DNA from: Brachycybe producta | Lineage: Eukaryota > Arthropoda > Diplopoda > Playtdesmida > Andrognathidae | Assembly: GCA_036925085.1 (NCBI GenBank) | Contig: JAUPFP010000006.1 | Location: 4,057,131-4,121,130 of the forward strand | Reading direction: 5' to 3' | Length of the DNA: 64,000 nucleotides | Shown here: in pieces, positions 22,301 through 34,300 of the stretch | Layout: the number at the start of each line of letters is the position of its first letter | Position numbering within the stretch: the first letter of the stretch is position 1 | Notes under the pieces: model-generated | Databases searched by the model: none | Seen by the model: only the letters and a program-made list of their open reading frames with translations | Told to the model about the DNA's origin: nothing | Program-made: the position numbers and the translations under genes

Positions 22301-25300
22301 CCATTGAGGTGAAAATTTGAACTGATGAAAAATACAAGAAACGTGGCCACAGCCCATTCGCTGTGGCGAATTCGCGTGTTCGTTCTATTTTTCACCAGTT
22401 CAAATTTTCACCACAGCTGAAACAAGGCTTAAACAGGGAACGTTTTGCGTGCACCACAATATATATAAAAAAAAAGATATAGACGTTTTGTTAAATAGCC
22501 GTTGCAAAATATTCCAATAAAACAGAACAATAAAAATCCTCTTGGTTATTCTGCGTTATAGAAGCAACATTAAGAAATTGAAATTGTTTCAGAAAGTAGA
22601 AGAGTAAATTGAATGAGAAAAGAAATATTTTCATGTTAATAAATTTAGAATTCACATTTTCAGTAAACTTTTAATTCGAAATTGTTTTTGACAAAAAAAA
22701 TTGCCTAATAAATCATGCACAAATTTAAAATTTGGACATTTCGTATTATATGATTTAATTCTTGACTATATATTATAAATAATAATTAATGATATTAAAT
22801 AGTTAAAGAAAATTCTTAATTTTATTTTAAGAATTAAAATTACTTCGAAAAATCTCCGCAAAAAGCGCTAGCATTGTTTTTCTATTGAGCCCATACACCC
22901 AACATGTTAAAGAAAAAATGCTAATTTTTAAAATCCACAGTCGCGGTGGCAATATGTTTATTTTTCATATTTAAAGTTGTCCAATATTAAGTTTTCAAAT
23001 GGCAATGTGCACCTTAAATATATGCTAATCGAGTGATAGAATAACACAAAATTGGTAAGTGCGATTATATTTTTAAAAACTATTTCAAAATCGCCAATTT
23101 CTAACTCTTATGTTAAACTTCATTGAGTACGCGCGCTCATAAGCAAAAAACATCCATTAAAATGCCCGTAAAAATACGTAAAATACTGATTTTATTTTTA
23201 AAAAAAAACAGGAAAAAATCAGTATTTTACGAGCATTTTAATGGATGTTTTTTTTCTTATTTGGGCGTACTCAATGGAGTTTAACATAAAAGTTAGAAAT
23301 TCGCGATTTTGAAATAGTTTTTAAAACATAACTGCGCTTACCAATTTTTTGTCATTCTATCACTCGATCAGCATATATTTAAGGTGCACATTGCACTTTG
23401 AAAACTTAATATTGGACAACTTTTCTTTAACATTGGGTCTATGGGCGCAATAGAACAACGATACTAGAGCTCTTTGCGGAGATTTTTCGAAGTAATTTTG
23501 TGATGTAGCTTCTTAACTATAATACTAAAAACATAAAAATGACTGACATTTCGATTATGATTATCATAATCTTCAGAGCCTAGATTAAAGAACATTATTT
23601 TCTTCTGAATATGGGTTTACCAAATAATTTTAATGGTTTTAATTAATTTGGTTTTACCTAAACTGTCCCGAAAAGTTTATTTTTAAAGAAATTAAAATGA
23701 AAATAACTTTATGCACGCTAACTTACTCTTATTTCTAAAAACACTTTCAAAGCTTTTGCTAAAACTGTTTTCAAAATGTAGAATAACTGGAGAAGTTACG
23801 TTTTCATGTCAAAGTTAGCAGAAATGAAACTTAAATTATGTGTCATTCGGTGTGAGTGTGGAGCCCATGTGGATAGCAAAATGTAAATCAACAGAGAAAA
23901 AGTGCAGAATGTAAATGCCGAAACCTTTCAGAAGAAACTTTAAAAAGAAAGTCTGTTACATATTAAAATTTTTTTATGATAATATCTTTGAAAGAGAACA
24001 ATCTGCAAAACGTTTAAGAGGCTACATCGCAAAATTATTTCGAAAAATCTCCGCAAAGAGCGCTAGCATCGTTTTTATATTGAGCCCATAGAGACCCAAT
24101 GTTAAAGAAAAAATGTTAATTTTTAAAATACACAGTTGCGGCAATATGTTTATTTTTCATATTAAAGTTGTCCAGTCCAATATTAAGTTTTCAAAGTGCA
24201 ATGTGCACCTTAAATATTTAGGCTGATCGAGTGATAGAATGACAAAAAGTTGGTTAAGTGCGGTTATATTTTTAAAAACTAATTCAAAATCGCGAATTTC
24301 TAACTTTTATGTTAAACTCCACTGAATACGCCCAATTAAGAAAAAAAAACCATTAAAATGCTCGCAAAAATACGTAAAAATAATTATTAAAAACCAGAAA
24401 AAAAAGTCAGTACGTGCGCCAATGTATTGGCTTCACTGTGGTTTAATTGTAGTTTTTAAAATTATTTTAGGTATTTTTACGAGCATTTTAATGGACGTTT
24501 TTTGCTTAGGAGCGCATACTCAATGGAGTATAACATAAGAGTTAGAAACTCGCGATTTTGAATTAGTTTTTAAAAATATAACCAAACTTACCAACTTTTT
24601 GTCATTGTATCACACGATCAGCATATATTTAAGGTGCACATTGCACTTAATAATTGGCCAACTTTAAATATGAAAAATATAAACATATTGCAGCGACTGT
24701 GTACTTTAAAAACTAACGTTTCTTCTTTAACACCAGTCTACGGACTCAATAGAAAAACGATGCTAGCGCTCTTTGCGGAGATTTTTTTGAAGTAATCTTG
24801 CAATGTAGCCCCTTAAGAAATAAACTGTTTTTATTTTTTTTTTATTTCCAAATTAATGAAATTTCTCCTTTTCAAAACCAATCGTAAAAATATTATCACG
24901 AAAATACGTTACAAATAGATATGGATGTCATTAAAAATTAAAAACACATGCCTAACAAACTACCTTTCGTGAGTTCATTTTCTAAAAAGATGTGGCATCT
25001 CCTTTCTGCAAGTATATAAAACTTTTGATAAAAAATTACATTTGCACAAAAATCAAACCTTATCAAAACAAAATAGTAATATTTAAAGCTCGGTACAGAC
25101 TTCTAACAATTGTCATTGTGTCGTATACAGTAAGCTTACAATGTTACACTATGATACGTTAAACATTGTCAGATAAAATGCAACCCACACTGAACGACTT
25201 AATCACCAGCTTGTGTAATACTGTAAAATTAAAAAAAAAACCAACAGAAGTCGTCCACATCTGTGTAACCGTGCTCTACAGAGCACGGTTTGTGTACACA

Positions 25301-28300
25301 TAGTTTGTGAATTTTCGTTAAAAAAACACCGACATGGCAGGGAATGTGGTGAACAGTGCCGCTTGTGGCATGCAAGAAGGTCAAGTCACTGGACAATGCA
25401 CAAATTTGTCGCATCTTTCTTAACACCACAAAAAGTGTATTTGTATTAGACCGCAGCATGGTAAGCGCAGCCAAGCTGAAAAACAAAACTACTGTCTCAC
25501 CAACCCGATAGATTCTATCGGGTTGGTGAGACAGTAGTTTCGTTTTTCAGTTTGACGTTAACGATTGTGGTTGTTAGGAAATAAGGCTAACAACCGTAAT
25601 CATAACAGCCGACATAGTATATAAGAACGAAGAGCTTAGCTCTTGGCCTAGAAGCCAAGAGAAATAAATGACGAAAGTGATGTTCTCAGTAAATTGTGTA
25701 AACTTTAAGCCGCGTACAGACCAAAATTTCATGTTCATGAACAACCCTCGGGAACTGTACGAGAGCTGCTCGCGAGCATAACGTCTACACCAGAAGATAA
25801 GCGTGTTCGCGTTCGCATGGTGAAACGGCTCTCAAGATTTTGTTTGTTAGTTCGTCAAGAGTTTGCATTGTTTAAGTTTGTAATAATTTTGCACACATTG
25901 TTCATAATAATTATAAACTGGCCAGACTAGCTCACGTCTAGAATGGGTTCTCTGTTTGGCAGCTGTTTGAGAACGAAGCCGCGTACAGACCAAGGTCGCA
26001 TGCTGATCTAGAACAGTTCGCGAGCTTGGCCTGCATTCGGCTTAAGATACTTCTCTATTTTTACATGTTGATCCTATTAAGCTGCAGTGAGCAGCATTTT
26101 CTCCACTAAATTCTTTAACGTTTCATTGATAAAATGCAGTATACTTATATCTATTTTTATAAAAATGTCATTTATCGCCCTTCCCTTCTAAGCGCCTCAT
26201 ATATATATACGAACACAAAGTGCTTCACAAAAATATTAAAATTTAAAATATGAAAATTGTAGATGATATTAACATTAGCCATACCTCTCACATTTTCCAA
26301 TATCCGCAATCTATGTATGCTATTGTCGATGCCGCAGTCTCGAAACAATTGGTCATCGGAAAGGTATTTTAATACATTCATATCTACACCAGCGTTAAGT
26401 AAGGGGTATGTATATTGAGTCATTTCAGGGCCCACATTCAAAAGGAATTTGTGTAGGTCTGAAAAGTCGCACGATGAGTAATCCGTCATTTTCTTCAGAC
26501 GACCCAACTCTCGCATAAATCTGTAAATAATAAACAATAAATAAAATGAATGGACAGGAACTAATCATATGTACATATATAATATATAACAATATATAAA
26601 ATCAGCACGTGCGCCAATGTGTTAGCTTCACTGTGGTTTAATTGTGGTTTTTTAAAATTATATTTTACGAGCATTTTAATGGGTGTTTTTTTTATTTGGG
26701 CGTACTCAACAGCCGCACTTAACAATTTTTTGTCATTCTATCACTTGATCAACACATATTTAAGGCGCACATTGCACTTTGAAAACTTAATATTGGACAA
26801 CTTTAAATATGAACAAGAAAATAACACAAAAAACGTTTTTTTGTGATACCCGCTTTTATAAAAAAAAAAAGTCTAAAAAGAAAAAAAAAACAAAGTACAA
26901 TGTGTTCATGTATTGTTGGTACTACACCAACAATACAAGAACACATTGTACTTTGTTTTTCTCTAGTGACTCCCGCCCATGGTTACACGTTGGTCATGGG
27001 TTCAATCCCTTGCAGTGTGAATTATTTTCCGACATTTCAAAAGGTGGTGGACAAACAAACAAACAAATAATGAAGTTAAATAAAAGCGAATAAATATAAA
27101 CATAAAAATTAACATTTTTTTCTTTAACATTGGGTCTTGGGGCTCGATAGAAATACGATGCTAGTGCTCTTTGCGGAGATTTTTCGAAGTAATTTTGTGA
27201 TGTAGCCCCTTAAACTAATTTCAAGTAAACTTTGCAGGGCAGGTGTCAGATTCAACTGTCAAGACCCTGAACTTTTTACACAAAAAAATCAATTAAAAAA
27301 TGTCGTGCTTTTTTTTTTAAAAAAAGACCCTGTATAATGGTTTTTGCTGCTATACACAATTTACTGACCGTTTTCGAAGAATCCCATTCGACATTCTAAT
27401 ATCGTCGATAAGCATTCCTTCATTAAGCTGCAATAACAAATCTCCATCCACTCTGCTGCCAACAAATTCTTTGTAATAATAGGAGAATCCGATCTGTTTC
27501 AACCACTCGGTCACATCCTCGACCGTCCAGAGAGGAACCTGCTGACTCAGCTGATGTGGCAGTTCTTCATCCATCAGTTTCAAAGCTTGAGCTGCATATT
27601 TGGAGGCTATGGCATTCGGACTGGATGCCACCTTCTTGAGTGATTCGATGGCACCAATTTCACGGAAAATCTATTCGTAAAACATTTATTAAACATTGAA
27701 CGATAGAAAAACAAACCGAAATCACAACAGTTTGGTCCTTGGCGGATTAACAACATTCTTGTGGTTGGGTTTGACTGCAAAATGTAGTAGTAAGTGTGTC
27801 GCTCATGTGACTGGCGTCTTTCCCCAGTAATACGTTGTCGACCAGTGCCCAAGCCACCTGCGACCACATTTTGCGTCTGCCAAAGTCCTAAATTTCTAAA
27901 TGTAAACATGTTATCCCTTACCTCTGTATTACCCTGTTTGTTTTTGATGCCTGCCTCCATGACAAAGTGAAAAGCGGCCAAACTCTGAGCTTCCCTTCGA
28001 TTACTGTTCAATACTGGCACAAGACGTTGCAACCAATCCTTCGAGTGCCCGTGTATGTGGGCCACGGTACTAGAGGCAAACTCAGCAGGATCGTGGTCCA
28101 TCAAGAACGGTTCGACAAGATTCAGAGCTCCCGATCGATTCACAGCTGCTTCGATCTCTTTATTGGCCACTAGAGTGGCTAAAGCTAAGCAAGCGTAATA
28201 CTTTATATTATCATCGTCGTGAAACGCCAACGGAAAGAGCCAGTTCTGAACGTTTTCGTGAATCATTGCTTGATGGTTTTCAGAGCCACCGTACAAAGAC

Positions 28301-31300
28301 AGATTGGCCAAAGCACTAGAACAATGACGCAGAGTTTCGACGTCGTTACAATACCGACTGTCGTTGATGACGGACTTCAAGCCGCCTTGACGTATAACCT
28401 GCCGACAGGTACTCTCGGAATGCTTGAACAGGTGTTCCAGAATGCCCGTTCCCACTCGAGTAAAGTCCAGATTTCTTCGATTGTCACTGCACACACGAGC
28501 TGCCTTCAATACATTAATCAGTCCATTGTCAGCAATATATGATCGATTTTCTGTAGTCAGACATTGTTCCAAAACTCGGGCACTGCAGAATAATAGCTTT
28601 TCGTTATGTGAACAACAGCTCTTGATGAGAATGTCCAGCCCGCCATTATTTCGCAAAACATCACACAGCGAAGATCCCAAAGTGTGGCCGTGAGACGGAA
28701 TGGCCCAAGCTTTATGAATGACGTCGGAAATCGTCTTGAGGCAGGTTGGAACACTTTCTTCAGGAATCAAGCGATGGAAATCAACAAACTTGGACAACAT
28801 TCCCGAGTAAATTGCTAGAGCTTTATCCACATCTTCTTTACATGATCCGGCAGACAGTTTATCAAGATCTTCAAGGTGTTTTCCAGTATCGTCAGTAAGC
28901 ATCCCCAAATCTGGACATTCTAATCTGAGTATTCCTGAACCCATCTAAAAACAAATTATAAGAAATAAATTTTAAGATAGTTCTTATCAATAGCTGATTT
29001 TTGAACCCTTGATTATTCTCTGCCTTTTAAGAAGCTACATCACAAAATAACTTTGAAAAATCGTTTTTCTATTGAGCCCATAGACCCAACGTTAAAGAAG
29101 AAACGTTAATTTTTAAAATACACAGTAGCGGCAATTTTTTACATTTAAAGTTGTCCAATAGTAAATTTTCAAAGTGCAATGTGCACCTTAAATGTATGCT
29201 GATCGAGTGTGGTTATATTTTTAAAAACTATTTCAAAATCGCGAATTTCTAACTCTTATATTAAACTCCATTGAGTATGCGCTCCTAAGAAGAAAAAAAA
29301 AACATTCATTAAAATGCTCGTAAAAATACCTAAAAATAATTATAAAAAAAATAACAATAAAACCATAGTGAAGCCAACACATTGGCGCACGTGCTGATTT
29401 TTTTCTGGTTTTTAAAAATTATTTTTCCGTATTTTTACGAGCATTTTAATGGATGTTTTTTTTGCTTCTTTAGGCATACTCAATGGAGTTTAACATAAGA
29501 GTTAGAAATTCGCGATTTTGAAATAGTTTTTAAAAATATAACCGCACTTACCAATTTTTTGGGTTCGTTCTAGTTAGTATATAAAGTTACTGTAATCTAA
29601 TGCAATTTATCTTGTTTAATTTCATGGATTTCAATTAATTTTACAACTTTTCAATATATTTCACAACTTTTCTCATCAATTTTCAACATTCTCAACAAAA
29701 TAAATTTCACCAAATTACTCCATCACTATTCGTAGATCCCGTATCAACCATCCGAGCTCTTACAATCATCACGTAAAAACAAAACAAGTTTTACCTGGCT
29801 ACTCGACATTAATTTCGACGACGACGATGATGTCGACGACGACGACTGCGACGAAGAAGAGCTTATACCCTTCGAAAAGACCATCTTCGACGAAGCTGAC
29901 GCAGCCATATGCTTCTCCTGGTGTGTCACACCCTAAATTTAAATGTGCCCAAATAACAATTAATATTTTTAATCTGAAAAACGCAAACACAACGATTATT
30001 TATATAATCGATACTTACATGAGCAGTGACTGTTTGCCGTTCAGCTTGTTTAGCCATTGCCGTCTTTTCCGCAGTGTAACCTTCAGTGGCAACTTTCATC
30101 GAAGCTGCCGCCGTTCTTCGTTGCTCTTGTTGAGTCATTTCTCCAGCTTTCATACGAACTTGTTCCTAACAATGGGCAAACAAAACACTCCGTTAAGGTA
30201 ATATATATAAAAAAATATATAGCAACCCCCCCCCCACCCCAACTTGAACATAATAAATAAATGGCAATGAAATAATTGTACAGAAATATGAGAAAACACT
30301 TCAGAAATAAATTTCATCACTTGTGAGTGCCAAGTACTGCGAACACAAAAACTCAGGCTTTAATAGAAAGCGGTTTCAATGGACAGAAATCGATTCCTTT
30401 TATAGCATGTTTTGCTAAAATAGAAGCAAACTTTTGCGTGTTTACATGCCGAAAATGAGCTACAATATGAGGAAACGCCCACAGTGTTTCTATAGATTCA
30501 CACACAAACACACACATGACTTTTGTTTACACTATTGTACCAGTGTGTACACGTGCAATACTAATATGCAAGTTACAGCCGTGTTGTCGCGGTACAGTTG
30601 AAATTTGTTGTTTTTTTCAAAAGAACCCACCCCCCACACGCACACACAAACAGGTTTCCATTTAAAGTTAGTTTCTCTAAATTGGATGACTAATGAATTT
30701 TTTAATTACACAATAAAAAAACACAACTTCATAGTTGTATTGTTCATCCGAGTTGCGCGCCCAATAATGCGTCAACCGTTCAAGAAAGTTCGAGAAACAC
30801 TCATCCCAGGGATCGACCGAGACATTGGCAAATCGATTGTATCGGCGCCGATAGTTAATGATTTCATTTTGAACATATCAGCAATTTTTAATGACAATTA
30901 TACGAGCTTGTACAGATACTTTTAGGAGTGCAACCAGGCCTCGCCCTTGGGCCAGGGATGGGTACAGTGGCGTAGCTAGAGTTTGTGCCGCTCTGGGCGG
31001 TCCTTAAGTTTGCCGCAACTCCCTCACGAAAAACACAACACCATACACATAAGTGGCACAACCAGGATTCTGGTCTGGGAGGGGCCAAACGATATTATCG
31101 ATATCCAGTGATTGAAATGGTTTATAGAATTTTATATTAATTATGAAATTATTAAATAAACCAGTACCCGGGCTTAAAAACATAATGCTGTATTTGCAGA
31201 ATACATTCCGCGAGCACAGCGAGCAACAAAAATATCTTTCCGTTGGTGCCGCCCCAAAAAAAGTACCACCCGGGACGGACCGCCCCCCTCCGCCTAGCTA

Positions 31301-34300
31301 CGCAAGTGGATGGGTAGGTATAATACGTCACGTATTGTACGTGGTTTTATACCGTATATTATACGGTATAATACGTGACGTATACAACTGTTATTTTGTG
31401 TACGTATAAAACCAAACGTACAAAATTAAAAAAGTTTTAATAAAATAAGATTACAAGATTTTTTAAATGTTAAAAAAAGTGTTTCATTAAAAAAAAAACA
31501 GCTGCTAATTTGCACTGGAAAAAAACTGGAAAATTGCAAATAATAAAAAAATCTTTTGATCTGACCATTTGCATTTCATTATAATCAAAAGGTATAAGGA
31601 TTGAGCAATTCATTATTCAAATAAAAATAAGCAAATGCTCATATGCACCAACCGTTTTTTGCAAAATGACAAAAGTTCTTAGATAAGCCAATAAGAAAGA
31701 AAAAAATGTATGCATCTACCCCCGCCCCGCCCCCTTCCCTTAGCCACATATGTTAGTCCCATAAATCAAACCAACCTGACATTCTTCCTCTTCTAATGGT
31801 AAACTTGTCACATTCACCAAAGTACGTGGTGAATCGGCCACGGGAACAACCAAAAAACTCGGTTGTTGCTGGGCAAAAATTCGTGCTGGAAACCTTCGTC
31901 CTCGCATTAAAATTGACGAGTAAAAAATGCATAAAAATTTTTTTTATAAACTTTTATTGTAGAATGTCGCTATTTTTAACTTGATGCCAAAGAAATTCCT
32001 TCTAGAGAGCCAACAAAACTTCGCACAGTTAAAACCATATGTAATGTTTTAAATCCCCAAACAGAACTCCTTGTTTACGTCACGAGATTTAAAACGAATC
32101 ACTTCGTAAACAAACAAAAAAACCTACTGTAGCTTCACAGATTTTTTTGCTAAAACCTCGACGTTTTCCACGAAAACTACGAAAAGCTTCTTTTCTAGGA
32201 ACTTCCACAGATGACTAGGTAAAAGTAACATGCTAAACATATTATCACCGGAAACCAACGAGCACATATCATGCTCTAAGTCTGAATTTCGAATGATACT
32301 CGTGCTCTTGGTGCTTGCGATTGGAATGTGAAAAACCATCCATCAGTCAATGAGATTCTCTGGTAACATTCCCTCCGCTTGGCAAGCATAAAGCTATTTT
32401 AAATTTTGTTTGCGAATGGCAAAACAAGGACAAACAATAAATAGAAAAAAACTCACTTCGTCCACAACGGTGAATAAAAAATAAATGGCCAATTAAACAA
32501 ATGATGTCATTTAAGAGTTAACAACATTCGTGTAATGGTCACTATACCTTAATGATTGCTATTTATGAAATTGTGCAAAACAAAGGTCGTAACTCTCAAG
32601 AGGCTAAATCGCAAAATTACTTCGAAAAATCTCCGCAAAGAGCTCTAGCATTGTTTTTCTATTGAGCCCATAAACCGAATGAAAACACAGTCGCGGTGGC
32701 AATATGTTTATTTTTCATATTTAAAGTTGTCCAATATTAAGTTTTCAAAGTGCTATGTGCACCTTAAATATATGCTGATCGAGTGATAGAATGACAAAAA
32801 GTTTATAAGTGCGGTTCTATTTTTAAAAAGTATTTCAAAATCGCGAATTTCTAACTCTTATGATAAACTCCCCTGAGTACGCCCAATTAAGAAAAAAAAA
32901 AAAACAGCTATTAAAATGCTCATAAAAATACGTATAAATAATTTTAAAAAACCAGAAACAAATCACCACGTGCGCCAATGTGTTGGCTTCACTGTGGCTT
33001 AATTGTCGTTTTTTAAAATTAGTTTTAGGTATTTTACGAGCATTTTAATGGATGTTTTTTTGCTTACGAGCGCGTACTCAATGGAGAGTTAGAAATAAGA
33101 GTTAGAAATTCGCGATTTTGAAATAGTTTTTAAAAATCCAACCACACTTACCAACTTTTTGTCATTCTATCACTCGATCAGCATCTATTTCAGGTGCACA
33201 TTGCACTTTGAAAACTTAATATTGAACAACTTTAAATATTGAAAAATAAACATATTGCCGCCGCGACTGTGTATTTTAAAAATTAACATTTTTTCTTTAA
33301 CATTGGGTCTATGGTTTCAATAGAGAAACGAGGCTAGCGCTCTTTGCTTCGATGTAGCCTCTTAAGAATATTTATGTCTTCACACTGGTATGTATTCCTT
33401 TGTGATACTGAAGAGAATAGGAGTGTAAAATAACATTTCCTGCCTGTGCTAGTTCTACATACAATGTTTGAAATGCTTAAAGCACATGAACCATTAAAAT
33501 AGTAAATATGACAGCATACATATTCATCACAAACAGTCATATGACTGAAATTTCTTTTTTTCCACCATAAACAATAATATAAACAGCAATTCATAGTTGT
33601 ACTACGGTAATTATTACGCTTGCTCGTAAAAAAAACCATAATTAGAAATTAGTTTGCACCTCAAACTATTTATGGACAAAAAATAACCCACAAACATATG
33701 ACGTCACAACACTGCTTGTGGAGTTATTTTAGGTGTTTACACTTGGCAAACAAAGTTTAAATCAGATCTCTTAAAAGCCAAGATCAGAAACGACTTTGAC
33801 AACAGTTGCTTACGTGGATTTCCTTCGTTTTTCTTTTCTGGTAATCTTTTTAAAAACACGTTTAGTACACATAGTAACTACTAACTAATGGTGTATCTGT
33901 TACTATCAATCTGCAGATTGACTAGTCAAACTGCAAAACCACCAAATTGCTAGTAAATCTACAAAATTCAATACATTTTAGGTGTTGAATTTTGCAAATT
34001 CACCAGCAGGTTGGTTGTTTTTCAGATTGCCTAGGCAATAGCTCTTAGAAATAGAACCGCACTTACCTTTTTTGTCATTCTATCAATTGATCCGCCTATA
34101 TATTTAAGGTGCACATTGCACTTTGAAAACTTAATATTGGACAACTTTAACATTGGGTCTAGGGGCTCAATAGAAAAACGATGCTAGCGCTCTTTGCGGA
34201 ATTTTGTGATGTAGCCTCTTAATGATAAAAAACTACACGGAAATTGTGAGGCATAAATGCTTTTCCAATTCCGCATTCGCATCAATCACATTAAAATTAT

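Larger units (their letters stand above)
26601..27213. mobile_element. Family A element, left-truncated, with nested insertions
   Basis: Right arm from cacgtgcgccaatgtg to tgatgtagccccttaa, interrupted at 26820-27098 by a hairpin and a SINE. SARM1 intron, 81 bases from exon 26285-26520. Confidence 0.85.

Noticed and set aside
27607..27921. Continuation of the ARM-exon frame past GAG at 27922
   Set aside because: The reading frame stays open by chance; a donor gtaagg at 27921 and the phase-matched exon at 27670 show this is intron.
28219..28693. Plus-strand frames opposite the SARM1 ARM exon
   Set aside because: Shadows of the high-quality minus-strand coding exon.
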